56,262 bases of DNA from an uncultured Prevotella sp. (GCA_937898715.1 CALEKA010000055.1:1-56262); one strand, 5' to 3'; positions 25,383 to 34,206 are shown, numbered from the stretch's first letter. The notes: generated by a model not told the origin, from the sequence alone. Made by a program: numbers and translations.

Positions 25383-25670
25383 TTATTCGCCGTAAACTTT
25401 GGTAGTGTATGTGGTACGAGATCCCAAGAAGCCACCATGCTTTACAGTATAATCTACGTGCGAAATCTTGGAGATACCGCCATCCTTAGCAGCTTTGTCA
25501 ATACCAACATTTGCACCTCTACGTCCAAACAATCCCCAGAAATAGGTCTTGTAAGAAGCTTCACCCAATTTGTTGCCAACGGGATTTGAAGTAGCGGCAA
25601 TAGGAGTTGTTAAAGAGCTACAGCTGGCGAGAGACAGCAAACAAGCACCAATTAAGAGTACTTTTTTCAT
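25383..25670 (-). CDS. TRL-like lipoprotein
   Basis: The 95-residue product begins MKKVLLIGACLLSLASC. LASC is a lipobox with Cys17, so the mature protein is membrane-anchored. The body (YKTYFWGLFGRRGANVGIDKAAKDGGISKISHVDY) matches the TRL-like family (PF13146), small lipoproteins of unknown function. It is first in the cluster that continues with the caspase-like gene 107 bp downstream. A promoter lies at 25793-25824. The ten-codon longer frame would precede the signal sequence and is not used. Confidence 0.85.
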   Translation of the reverse strand: MKKVLLIGACLLSLASCSSLTTPIAATSNPVGNKLGEASYKTYFWGLFGRRGANVGIDKAAKDGGISKISHVDYTVKHGGFLGSRTTYTTKVYGE

Positions 25671-25792
25671 AATATATTTATATTTAAGTAAGGGCATTGA
25701 ACTAACTAATTAAATAGTGTATAGAATGCCCGAACCTACCACCATTTAAGCTAATAAATACAACTTCTTTAAAGCAATATTTAATAACACTG

Positions 25793-25824
25793 CAAAATTA
25801 CAATCGGTGATAACGTACAGCAAG
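25793..25824 (-). promoter_or_regulatory. Probable promoter of the TRL-caspase cluster
   Basis: TAATTTTG (25793-25800) matches the -7 consensus, with CTTG 20 bp upstream (25821-25824). The leader would be about 115 nt and contains an imperfect GGGCAT/ATGCCC inverted repeat (about 25694-25732). The rest of 25671-26009 holds nothing that I recognise. Confidence 0.5.
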
Positions 25825-26009
25825 CCACGTGTGTCCTAGCATCTTCTACAGTACGTTGAACATTATTCTACACCATTACCAATATAGGTATGCAACACAC
25901 TTCTAAACATTCTTAAACCTAAACACTTGCACCAAACAATGAAGGTCCGTTGTATAACGTATTTTTTGGGGGAGGAGGGAATAGTCAAAAAGAAAACAGA
26001 CAATACAAA

Positions 26010-26255
26010 CTACTGATGATTAGCTTGTCCATCAGCACGATCTTTTTCATCTCTAACCTCATCAGATAGTTCCTTGAAGAAGTCATAATCTAAAAGCACA
26101 GACAGGCGGTGAAGCAATACAATATCAATATTGTTGCGCCGAAAAATATCATATATATTCGTGCGATGACACGATAGTTGGCGTGCAAGCCAACTCACGC
26201 TACGCCCTTGCTTGCGTACTTGTTCTTCGATAATACGTCCTATATCCACGTTCAT
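26010..26255 (-). CDS. Small helix-turn-helix DNA-binding protein
   Basis: The 81-residue product contains an XRE-like helix-turn-helix: GRSVSWLARQLSCHRTNIYD (about residues 17-36), followed by LLHRLSVLLDYDFF. A charged tail ends the protein. Proteins of this size and pattern (IGRIIEEQVRKQGRSVSWLA) are common as stand-alone regulators in Prevotella-like genomes. The target is unknown. It lies directly after the terminator of the structured RNA at 26286-26530, on the same strand, and about 185 bp from the TRL promoter. Confidence 0.82.
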   Translation of the reverse strand: MNVDIGRIIEEQVRKQGRSVSWLARQLSCHRTNIYDIFRRNNIDIVLLHRLSVLLDYDFFKELSDEVRDEKDRADGQANHQ

Positions 26256-26285
26256 GACATAAGATATTTGTAATGACTTAAGAAC

Positions 26286-26327
26286 AAAAAAGACGTGGGA
26301 GTAACCTTCATTTACCTATCCCACGTA
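26286..26327 (-). terminator. Terminator of the structured RNA
   Basis: On the minus strand, ACGTGGGA and TCCCACGT pair, with inner GTAA/TTAC, and run into CTTTTTTG. The 5' arm also belongs to the outer helix of the rod, so the two folds compete. Confidence 0.85.
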
Positions 26328-26530
26328 CAGGCTCTCGCATCGCCCTTTCCCAGGATAAGCAACGACAGTCAGCCCACGTCAATTGACATATTATCAAATA
26401 ACGTTTGTACCTCCCTTATTCCGTATGAATACAATAAGGGCTGGCACAAACGGGGATAATACACCCAACGTGGACGCTTCGGTTGCCTTCATCCTCCGGG
26501 AATGTGAATTTGCGAGATTCGTACGTGGAA
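26286..26530 (-). ncRNA. Rod-shaped structured RNA, candidate 6S RNA
   Basis: On the minus strand, 26321-26528 folds end to end into one long interrupted hairpin. Successive pairs are CCACGTAC/GTACGTGG, CTCGCA/TGCGAG, TTCCC/GGGAA, AGGAT/ATCCT, GCAAC/GTTGC, an internal loop of 8 and 10 nt, CCACGT/ACGTGG, TATTATC/GATAATA, GTTTGT/ACAAAC and CCCTTATT/AATAAGGG with a 12-nt end loop. A rod of about 208 nt with a large central bubble is the 6S RNA shape, which binds RNA polymerase as a promoter mimic. A terminator (26292-26327) ends the transcript at a run of six U. No open frame covers it. The RNA status is well supported; the 6S identity is an inference from shape only. Confidence 0.68.
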
Positions 26531-26614
26531 GATAACGCTCGTAAACGTCCTTTTTTCTAAAATTAATGTATTTTGTTAACCCGCCGTCCCATTAGGGGCT
26601 GACTGATTCATTTG

Positions 26615-26622
26615 CAAATATA
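26615..26622 (-). promoter_or_regulatory. Possible -7 box of the structured RNA
   Basis: TATATTTG on the minus strand fits the -7 consensus. It would start a transcript near 26608, adding about 80 nt before the rod, or the primary transcript may be processed. Of 26256-26719, only this and the RNA are interpretable. Confidence 0.4.
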
Positions 26623-26719
26623 GCTATATTTTTTTGCAAATAGCACGTCCAGCTTGATTATCTTAGCTGAAAGCGCTATTTCGTTTTTGCACGAACAAGA
26701 TAGAGCTACTCTACCCTCC

Positions 26720-28246
26720 TTATTTATTCTTCGTCAATTTTATACGATGATCTATGCACGAGGGGAGTTCGTCTTCATAGTGCGTCACCATGATGAGGGT
26801 CTTCTCGCTCTGGCGCATGTAGTGGTCGATCACGCTCTGCGCACGCAAGCGGTGCACATCGTCGAGACCATGGAAGGGCTCGTCAAGGATAAGGAGGTCG
26901 GGACTCTTGACAAAGGCTCGCACAAGGAGTATGAGGCGCTGCTCGCCCGATGAGAGCTTCATATAATTGCGATCGGCTAAGCACTCTGCACCAAAGACGC
27001 GCATCCACTCCATACAGCGTTCGCGCTCCTGGGCGTTGGCACGCTTATAGAGGCCTATGGTGTCGCGCAGACCGCTGGCCACGATGTCGATGGCGGGAAG
27101 GTCCTTGCGGTAGGTCGAGAAGATTTCGGGCGATACGTAGCCTATGTGGCGCTTAATGTCCCATATGCTCTCACCACGGCCTCGCTGCCGACCGAAGAGG
27201 CGAATGTCGCATGCATAGCCTTGCGGATTGTCGGCACAGACGAGCGAAAGGAGCGTGGATTTGCCTGCTCCATTCTCACCCATAAGAGCCCAGTGTTCAC
27301 CACGCATCACTTTCCAATTTAGATCGCGCAGGATGGTGCGCTCACCATAGCGTATGTGGATGTTGCGGAAGTCTATCACGCATTCCGACGCTGCATGGTC
27401 CATGATGTCCTCGGGCATGGAGGGGAGAGCGTTGTCAGAAGAATCTGTCTCGCTCAATGACTGCTTATAGGCTTCCAGACTGATAGGGGCTTCTACTTGC
27501 TTATCGTGCACGCTCACTACGCTTCGCACGAAGGGCGGAACATCGGAGGCACGACTCACCACGAGCACCAATGTGACGCGTTCGGCCAGTCGCTGGAGCA
27601 CGGAGTTGAGCATCTGCCGAGCCTCAACATCGAGTCCTATATAAGGATTGTCTATTATAAGCACTTTGGGACACGAGAGCAGCATTTTCGCAATCTGCAA
27701 GCGTCTCAGTTCTCCACTCGAGAGCTGATTGACGGGTTTTTCGCCATGGGCTGCAATGCCTATCTCGCGCAGCAAATCGGCATTGGGCAAGCCATTCAAT
27801 CCATCGCTGACGACAGATGATCCATGATCACCGCTTGCTGATTCTTCAGCGCTCAACGATGCATCACCCACACCTGTGCCGCCCCATGCCGTGCATGCCT
27901 GCTTAAGCACTTCATTGACGGTGGGAAACACTTGCTCATCGGCTTGATTCCAGCGCTGCTGATAGTAGGCAGGCTCATTGCCGCCATATACATCGCGGAA
28001 ATTTACCTGGCGCACGTTGCTGCTCACGCGATGGTCGGTGTCGGGACCGAAATCGTAGGTGGCAGCATCGCCCAGCAGTGGATGTGCTCCGGTAAGCATA
28101 TCTACTAAAAAAGATTTACCGCTTCCGTTGCGGCCACAGATGGCCATAGTTTGTCCTTCCTCAAGGCTAAAGTCGAGGGGAGAGGCAAGGCGATAGTCGG
28201 GATGGCGCGTCACGCCTTGCTTGATGCTTATATAGGTACGAGGCAT
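26720..28246 (-). CDS. Twin-NBD ABC ATPase (ModF/PhrA-like)
   Basis: The 508-residue product contains two ABC nucleotide-binding domains and no membrane segment. NBD1 has Walker A GRNGSGKS (about 38-45), signature LSSGE and Walker B VLIIDNP. NBD2 has GENGAGKS, LSSGEQ and LLILDEP. NBD1 therefore carries Asn where the catalytic Glu is expected, while NBD2 is canonical, so ATP hydrolysis is probably asymmetric. The layout is that of E. coli ModF (PhrA), a soluble protein of unclear function once linked to molybdate transport. No mod genes are nearby. A degenerate tandem array precedes it (28290-28365). Confidence 0.85.
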   Translation of the reverse strand: MPRTYISIKQGVTRHPDYRLASPLDFSLEEGQTMAICGRNGSGKSFLVDMLTGAHPLLGDAATYDFGPDTDHRVSSNVRQVNFRDVYGGNEPAYYQQRWNQADEQVFPTVNEVLKQACTAWGGTGVGDASLSAEESASGDHGSSVVSDGLNGLPNADLLREIGIAAHGEKPVNQLSSGELRRLQIAKMLLSCPKVLIIDNPYIGLDVEARQMLNSVLQRLAERVTLVLVVSRASDVPPFVRSVVSVHDKQVEAPISLEAYKQSLSETDSSDNALPSMPEDIMDHAASECVIDFRNIHIRYGERTILRDLNWKVMRGEHWALMGENGAGKSTLLSLVCADNPQGYACDIRLFGRQRGRGESIWDIKRHIGYVSPEIFSTYRKDLPAIDIVASGLRDTIGLYKRANAQERERCMEWMRVFGAECLADRNYMKLSSGEQRLILLVRAFVKSPDLLILDEPFHGLDDVHRLRAQSVIDHYMRQSEKTLIMVTHYEDELPSCIDHRIKLTKNK

Positions 28247-28289
28247 AGGGGGGATGATTTCGTTAGTTAGTTAAGATCGTTTGTTAGTT

Positions 28290-28365
28290 TGCTTAGCTCT
28301 TTTGCTTGCAGTTTGGTTTTGGCTCTTTGCTTGCAGCTTGGCTCTTTTGCTTGTAGCTTGGCTTT
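28290..28365. repeat. Degenerate GCTCTTTTGCTTGCAG tandem repeats
   Basis: TTTGCTTG(C/T)AG(C/T)TTGG recurs three times between recQ and the ABC ATPase, with GCTCT at 28296, 28322 and 28341. The core TTTGCTTGCA is the same as in the arms of the compound elements, so this may be a remnant of one. Confidence 0.65.
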
Positions 28366-28400
28366 TATTTGTTTGGGCTCACTCCTTTATTATATATAGT

Positions 28401-30383
28401 CTACAAAAGTTCGAGAGTGATGCCCGAGTAGCGTATTTTTCCTTGCTCCACCAGATGCTTGATGGCGCGTTGGAGGATCTCGGCAGGGTAGCCCGATTCG
28501 TGCAATTGGGATAGAGAGCAGGTATGCGCAGTGCCTTGATTAGGATGAATTGAAGCTAAAAAGTCGAGCAAGTAAGCCTCGGCCGACTGCACCTTCTGCT
28601 CGGTGGAGAGACCGTGTATGTGTTCCTCACGACTGATGCATACGTCGCAATAACCGCAATCGGGACCTTCATCGGCAAAATAATGAAGCAGATAACGGCT
28701 ACGGCATATGTCGGTCTGCGTGAAGTAGCCTATCATGGCATTGATGCGAGCCTTGTATTGCTCAAGACGCTGCTCATAGATGTCGGGCGATATCTCCACC
28801 AGGTCGGTGTCGATGCGCCGACTGATGTAGGTGATCTGGGGCACGCTCTTCCCCGGAATGTAGTTGACTACGCGCAACTGGGTCATGTGGCGCAATTTGT
28901 CGTAGACCTCTTCACGCGACAGATGACATTCCTCAGCTATACGATCTTCCTCCACGGGAACGTAGTCGGAGAAGAAACCGCAATGGGTGCGCAGCAGAGC
29001 ATTGAGCACACGCTCCTCGTGAGAGTCGAGATAATCAATGCCGTAAAGCTCGTCACGCCTTACGAGAAACATGATGCGCGATCCCGTCTCGCCCTCCATG
29101 CTGAAGTGTATATAGCCTGCTCTCGAGAGCAGATTGAGCGCGCTGACCAACATGACGGGAAAGTGCTTAAACACACGACAGAAGCGATCAATATCGAAAT
29201 CGAAAGTGCGACCCTCGGCATCGCCCTCTGCTATCTGAAAGAACGAGGCGAGGTCGGAATAGACGCGGCGTATGTAGCTTCGCTCGGGAAAGGTCTGCGA
29301 AATGCGTGTGCTTAGCTTCTGCACATCGCTCCGATTGTGGAGCAAAACGGCATAAGCCACCTTGCCATCACGACCTCCGCGCCCTGCCTCTTGATAATAG
29401 GCTTCGAGCGAATCGGGCACATCTATGTGTACGACCAAGCGCACGTCGGGCTTATCGATGCCCATGCCAAAGGCATTGGTGGCGACCATTACGCGGGTTT
29501 CATCGCTTTGCCAGGAGAGTTGGCGCATATCTTTGTCGAGCGAGGTGAGACCGGCATGGTAATAAAGGGCGGAAAGTCCGCACTGATTGAGGATCTCAGC
29601 CACCTCGCGGGTTCGCTTCCTGGAGCGCGTATAGACAATGGCGGAGCCAGGCACGCTACGGAGTATGTGTACGAGTTCTTTGATTTTATCCTCGGCCCTT
29701 CTCACGATGTAGTGCAGATTAGGACGCTCGAAGCTCATACGGAACACTCGTCCGTGGTGGAAAGCTAATTTATCTTGTATATCCTTCACCACGAGCGGTG
29801 TGGCTGTCGCTGTGAGAGCAAGCACGGGAATGCCTGGGAGCAACTCTCGGATCAGAGCTATCTGCAGATAGTGTGGACGAAAATCGTAACCCCACTGGGA
29901 GATGCAGTGTGCCTCGTCCACCGTGATAAGACACACCTTCATGCCTCGGAGCTTGCTTTGGAAGAGCGGAGTGGCTATGCGCTCTGGCGAAACGTAGAGA
30001 AACTTGTAAGCTCCGAAGATGGCATTGTCGAGACGTTGCACCACCTCGGCACGGCTCAACCCTGCATAAATGGCCTCAGCAGGTATGCCTCGCCGACGCA
30101 AGTTTTGCACCTGATCCTTCATGAGAGCAATGAGCGGGGTGATCACGATGCACATACCCTCCATGGCCATCGTGGGCACTTGAAAGGTGATACTCTTGCC
30201 GCCACCTGTGGGCATAAGCCCCAATGTGTCGTGCCCCGAAGCTATGCTCTCGATGATGCTCAGCTGTATGCTGCGGAAAGCAGGGTAGCCCCAATAACGA
30301 CGCAAAATGGCGAGCCAATCGGGCTTTTCTGATTGCTGCTCTGAGGAAGTTGGTATCTGTTCGGAAGAAGTTGACTGCTGCAT
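28401..30383 (-). CDS. recQ: ATP-dependent DNA helicase RecQ
   Basis: RecQ unwinds DNA 3' to 5' in recombination and replication-fork repair. The 660-residue product has superfamily 2 motifs (PTGGGKS about 58-64, TVDEAHCISQWG, LALTATAT, AGRGGRDG), the RecQ-C-terminal zinc domain (YFADEGPDCGYCDVC) and a winged-helix region. I see no clear HRDC domain. It starts 15 bp after the recJ stop codon, so the two repair genes are probably co-transcribed. RecQ unwinding with RecJ degradation is the classic RecF-pathway pairing. Confidence 0.95.
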   Translation of the reverse strand: MQQSTSSEQIPTSSEQQSEKPDWLAILRRYWGYPAFRSIQLSIIESIASGHDTLGLMPTGGGKSITFQVPTMAMEGMCIVITPLIALMKDQVQNLRRRGIPAEAIYAGLSRAEVVQRLDNAIFGAYKFLYVSPERIATPLFQSKLRGMKVCLITVDEAHCISQWGYDFRPHYLQIALIRELLPGIPVLALTATATPLVVKDIQDKLAFHHGRVFRMSFERPNLHYIVRRAEDKIKELVHILRSVPGSAIVYTRSRKRTREVAEILNQCGLSALYYHAGLTSLDKDMRQLSWQSDETRVMVATNAFGMGIDKPDVRLVVHIDVPDSLEAYYQEAGRGGRDGKVAYAVLLHNRSDVQKLSTRISQTFPERSYIRRVYSDLASFFQIAEGDAEGRTFDFDIDRFCRVFKHFPVMLVSALNLLSRAGYIHFSMEGETGSRIMFLVRRDELYGIDYLDSHEERVLNALLRTHCGFFSDYVPVEEDRIAEECHLSREEVYDKLRHMTQLRVVNYIPGKSVPQITYISRRIDTDLVEISPDIYEQRLEQYKARINAMIGYFTQTDICRSRYLLHYFADEGPDCGYCDVCISREEHIHGLSTEQKVQSAEAYLLDFLASIHPNQGTAHTCSLSQLHESGYPAEILQRAIKHLVEQGKIRYSGITLELL

Positions 30384-30398
30384 GGGAGAGAATACAGA

Positions 30399-32117
30399 TT
30401 AGTTGCACGGACGAATATCGTCGATCTGGAGTTGCACTTCTCCACGCTTATGCGTATTTTCCTCGATGGTATAGCAGATATCGAAGGCGCGCTTCGTCTT
30501 GATATAACGGGCCTGCGAACTCTGCCCGAAGGCGATACCATTCATCACGTTGTTGCTCTTATTGTCCACCAACTCGAGCTTGATGTGCTCCTGTCCACGG
30601 CCTACCACCTTACTTGTGCCATAGTCGTAGACGCGGCGTGTGCAGAAGATGGGCTTCAGATTGCCTGGTCCGAAGGGAGCAAAGCGACGCAGTTGCTGAT
30701 AGAAGCGGAAGGTTACATCCTTGAAGTCGAGTTCAGCGTCAATATTAAGGCTTGCTTCGGTCTGCTCGTCGAGGATGTGCTCCGAAACGTATTGTTCGAA
30801 TCGTCGGCTAAACTCCTCAACGTGTTCCACGGGGAGCGTAAGCCCTGCGGCATAAGTGTGTCCGCCAAAGTTTTCGAGCAAATCCTGGCAACTCTGCACA
30901 GCCTTATACACATCGAAGCCCGACACTGAGCGTGCCGAACCTGTGGCCATGCCCTCAGAGCGTGTCAGCACCACAGCAGGACGATAGTAGAGTTCCGTTA
31001 GGCGAGAAGCTACAATGCCTATCACGCCTTTGTGCCATGCTTCGTTGTAGATTACGATGCTGCGTCGAGAGTCGAGTTCGGGAAGTTCCTTCACCTGCTC
31101 TACGGCCTCTTCGGTCATCTGCTTGTCGAGGTCTTTGCGTGCTTCATTGTAGAGGTTGATGCGGCCTGCTTTTTCGAGTGCCGACTGATAGTCGCGATCG
31201 ACGAGTAGCTCTACGGCTTCCTTACCATTCTGCATGCGTCCCGATGCATTAATGCGTGGACCGATCTTGAAGATGATATCGTTCATCGTCAGTTCCCGAT
31301 CGGCAAGTCCACACACCTCAATGATGGCCTGCAAGCCTATGCTCGGGTTGGAATTAAGACAACGCAGCCCATGATAGGCCAATACGCGATTCTCGCCCAT
31401 CACGGGCACAATATCGGAGGCAATGCTCACGGCACAGAGGTCGAGCAGGGAGGTGAGTTTGTTGAACTCAATGCCGTTGCTCACAGCGAAGGCTTGCATA
31501 AACTTGAAGCCTACGCCGCAGCCCGAGAGGTGGGTGTAAGGATAATGATTGTCGCGCCGCTTGGGATTGAGAATGGCTACAGCGCAAGGCAACTCATCGT
31601 CGGGCACATGATGGTCGCAGATGATGAAATCAATGCCTAAGCTCTTGGCGTAAGCTATCTCCTCCACGGCCTTAATGCCACAGTCGAGCACGATAATTAG
31701 TCCCACACCGGTCTGTGCAGCAAAGTCGACACCTTTCTTGGAGATGCCGTAGCCCTCTTCGTAGCGATCGGGGATGTAGAAGTCGATGTTGGAGTAGTAT
31801 TGCAGCAAAAACTTGTAGACCAAGGCGACGGCGGTACAGCCATCGACATCGTAGTCGCCATATACGAGGATACGCTCTTTGCGTCCCATGGCCAGATTGA
31901 GACGATCCACAGCCTGCTGCATGTCGTCCATCAGGAAGGGATCATGCAGTTCTGTCAGTTGCGGACGGAAGAAGTGCCGAGCTTCCTGCGGTGTGTGGAT
32001 GCCACGCTCGAAGAGCAGCTTGCCGAGGGCGGGATGGATGCCCACCTCCCGGGCCAACTCTGCTTGCGCGGCAGCCTCGTCGGGGGTGGGCGCCTCGTAG
32101 TTCCATTTGTAAATCAT
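30399..32117 (-). CDS. recJ: Single-stranded-DNA exonuclease RecJ
   Basis: RecJ degrades single-stranded DNA 5' to 3' in recombinational and mismatch repair. The 572-residue product carries the DHH-family metal-binding motifs: VYGDYDVDGCTAV, IICDHHVPDD, GCGVGFKFMQA and INASGRMQNG, with the DHHA1 region (FGGHTYAAGLTL) following. The C-terminal domain ends about 40 residues after EHIKLELV. It has an ATG start and is the first gene of a recJ-recQ pair. Upstream, 32118-32401 holds no recognisable promoter. Confidence 0.95.
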   Translation of the reverse strand: MIYKWNYEAPTPDEAAAQAELAREVGIHPALGKLLFERGIHTPQEARHFFRPQLTELHDPFLMDDMQQAVDRLNLAMGRKERILVYGDYDVDGCTAVALVYKFLLQYYSNIDFYIPDRYEEGYGISKKGVDFAAQTGVGLIIVLDCGIKAVEEIAYAKSLGIDFIICDHHVPDDELPCAVAILNPKRRDNHYPYTHLSGCGVGFKFMQAFAVSNGIEFNKLTSLLDLCAVSIASDIVPVMGENRVLAYHGLRCLNSNPSIGLQAIIEVCGLADRELTMNDIIFKIGPRINASGRMQNGKEAVELLVDRDYQSALEKAGRINLYNEARKDLDKQMTEEAVEQVKELPELDSRRSIVIYNEAWHKGVIGIVASRLTELYYRPAVVLTRSEGMATGSARSVSGFDVYKAVQSCQDLLENFGGHTYAAGLTLPVEHVEEFSRRFEQYVSEHILDEQTEASLNIDAELDFKDVTFRFYQQLRRFAPFGPGNLKPIFCTRRVYDYGTSKVVGRGQEHIKLELVDNKSNNVMNGIAFGQSSQARYIKTKRAFDICYTIEENTHKRGEVQLQIDDIRPCN

Positions 32118-32401
32118 GCTGATATATCATTTTTTATTTTCTTCTGAGTAGGGGAAATGCAGGGCACGTGTGCAGACACTGATGCTGCACGATGCCATGC
32201 CATAGAGAGGTAGATGTTCTTGTGGGGAAACGCCCTGCAGCTTCTACAAGGTACGTTCGTCCCCAATTTAGCTTGCTAAGTTATGAAGAAAACGTGACAT
32301 AAGCGGTAAGAAAAGACTTCTATTTTCCCTCGAGCAAGCAATTAACGGGCAATTAAAGCTTCTTTAAGTAGCGCAGTATCGCAGCTTGGCGTATTGCAGA
32401 C
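32118..32401. other. Divergent intergenic region, nothing firm
   Basis: The space between recJ (minus) and the ABC-F gene (plus) contains no open frame or strong hairpin that I trust. The only near match to a minus-strand -7 element is TACCTTGT around 32247. GC-rich short inverted segments near 32161-32236 are not convincing as a riboswitch. Confidence 0.4.
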
Positions 32402-32432
32402 TTGCCCACGTGGGACGTATTTCGTACTTTTG
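32402..32432 (+). promoter_or_regulatory. Promoter of the ABC-F gene
   Basis: TTG at 32402-32404, 20 bp, then TACTTTTG at 32425-32432 fits the Bacteroidetes consensus. The leader would be about 30 nt. Confidence 0.65.
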
Positions 32433-32467
32433 CACCCTAAAAATCAAGCATATACAAACTCTCATAC

Positions 32468-34102
32468 ATGGTATCAGTAGACGGACTCGCCGTAGAATTT
32501 GGCGGCACAACCCTATTTAGCGACATTTCTTTTGTAATCAACGACACCGACCGCATTGCTCTGATGGGCAAGAATGGTGCGGGCAAGAGCACACTGCTCA
32601 AGATATTGGCAGGAGTGAGAAAGCCCACGCGCGGCTCGGTCTCTGCACCAAAAGATACGGTCATAGCTTACCTGCCTCAGCACCTCATGACCGAAGATGG
32701 TCGCACCGTGTTTGAGGAAGCAAGCCAGGCCTTTGCCCACCTTCACGAGATGCAGGCTCATCTCGACGACCTCAACCGCCAACTCAGCGAACGTACTGAC
32801 TACGAGAGCGATGACTACATGGCTCTGATCGAAGAGGTGGCCACACTGAGCGAGAAGTTTTATGCCATAGACATGACCCACTTCGAGGAGGATGTGGAAA
32901 AGACGCTCCTCGGCCTTGGCTTTGAGCGCCAAGACTTCGACCGCCAGACGAGTGAATTCTCGGGCGGATGGCGCATGCGCATCGAACTGGCAAAGATGCT
33001 TCTGCAGAAGCCCGACCTCTTGCTGCTCGACGAGCCCACCAACCATCTCGACATTGAATCAATCGGGTGGCTCGAAGAGTTTCTCATCAGTAGCGGGAAA
33101 GCGGTAGTAGTGATCAGCCACGACCGCAAGTTTGTAGACAACATCACGACGCGCACCATTGAGGTGACGATGGGCCGTATCTACGACTACAAGGTGAACT
33201 ATTCGCACTACCTGCAGCTGCGCGCCGAGCGCCGTGAGCAGCAACAGAAGCAGTACGAGGAGCAGCAGAAGATGATACAAGAGACGAAGGACTTCATCGA
33301 ACGATTCAAGGGCACTTACTCTAAGACGTTCCAAGTGCAGAGCCGCGTGAAGATGCTCGAAAAGCTGGAACTTATCGAGGTGGACGAGATGGACACCTCT
33401 GCTCTGCGTCTCAAGTTTCCGCCCTCACCCCGCAGCGGACAATACCCTGTGATAGCCGACAGCGTGGGCAAGGCTTTCGATGGGAAACGCATCTTCAAGG
33501 ACGCCACGTTTACGATAGAGCGCGGCGACAAGGTGGCCTTCGTCGGTCGAAACGGCGAGGGTAAGTCGACAATGGTGAAGTGCATCATGGGCGAACTCGA
33601 GCATGAGGGCACCCTCACGCTGGGCCACAACGTACAGATAGGCTACTTTGCGCAAAATCAGGCTTCACTGCTCGACGGAGAGCTCACAGTGTTTCAGACC
33701 ATAGACGACGTGGCGAAAGGCGAGATACGCAACAAGATACGCGACCTCCTGGGCGCATTCATGTTTGGCGGCGAAGCGAGCACAAAGAAGGTCAAAGTGC
33801 TTTCGGGCGGTGAGCGTACACGATTGGCTCTGCTCAAGCTCCTGCTCGAACCCGTAAACTTGCTCATTCTCGACGAACCTACCAATCACCTCGACCTGCG
33901 CACCAAGGACGTGCTGAAGCAGGCACTGCAGGACTTCGACGGCACACTCATCTGCGTGAGCCACGATCGCGACTTCCTCGACGGCCTCGTGAGCCGCGTC
34001 TACGAGTTTGGTGGCGGAAGGGTGAAGGAGCACCTTTGCGGCATATATGAATTCTTGGAGAAGAAGAAGATGGAGGAACTAAGCGAGCTGGAGCGAAAGT
34101 AA
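32468..34102 (+). CDS. ABC-F family ribosome-associated ATPase
   Basis: The 544-residue product has two ABC domains with no membrane segment, joined by a basic helical linker (about residues 240-305, rich in Glu, Gln and Lys), as in EttA/Uup/YdiF proteins. NBD1 has GKNGAGKS (34-41), SGGWRMR and LLLLDEPTNHLD. NBD2 has GRNGEGKS, LSGGERTR and LLILDEPTNHLD. ABC-F proteins bind the ribosomal E site and help resolve stalled translation, or in some cases protect against antibiotics. The general subgroup can be assigned but not the exact role. It has its own promoter and terminator. Confidence 0.92.
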   Translation: MVSVDGLAVEFGGTTLFSDISFVINDTDRIALMGKNGAGKSTLLKILAGVRKPTRGSVSAPKDTVIAYLPQHLMTEDGRTVFEEASQAFAHLHEMQAHLDDLNRQLSERTDYESDDYMALIEEVATLSEKFYAIDMTHFEEDVEKTLLGLGFERQDFDRQTSEFSGGWRMRIELAKMLLQKPDLLLLDEPTNHLDIESIGWLEEFLISSGKAVVVISHDRKFVDNITTRTIEVTMGRIYDYKVNYSHYLQLRAERREQQQKQYEEQQKMIQETKDFIERFKGTYSKTFQVQSRVKMLEKLELIEVDEMDTSALRLKFPPSPRSGQYPVIADSVGKAFDGKRIFKDATFTIERGDKVAFVGRNGEGKSTMVKCIMGELEHEGTLTLGHNVQIGYFAQNQASLLDGELTVFQTIDDVAKGEIRNKIRDLLGAFMFGGEASTKKVKVLSGGERTRLALLKLLLEPVNLLILDEPTNHLDLRTKDVLKQALQDFDGTLICVSHDRDFLDGLVSRVYEFGGGRVKEHLCGIYEFLEKKKMEELSELERK

Positions 34103-34129
34103 AGCAACGCATAATTTTCCCCAAGAAAA

Positions 34130-34206
34130 AAGTATGAAGTATTGCATCCTTGCAGAATCATCTGTTACATGATAAACGCAAGAATGCAATACTTCTTACT
34201 TTTAGC
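34130..34206 (+). terminator. Terminator of the ABC-F gene
   Basis: Arms GAAGTATTGCATCCTTGC (34136-34153) and GCAAGAATGCAATACTTC (34178-34195) pair with one mismatch. They are flanked by A-rich sequence before and TTACTTTT after. Confidence 0.8.

Noticed and set aside
26286..26609. tmRNA or RNase P RNA as identity for the structured RNA
   Set aside because: No tRNA-like ends or tag-coding segment for tmRNA and no conserved RNase P core sequence are visible; a single rod fits 6S better.
32118..32401. A riboswitch between recJ and the ABC-F gene
   Set aside because: Some short GC-rich inverted segments are present, but no known aptamer core could be recognised and no terminator or sequestering hairpin precedes either gene.
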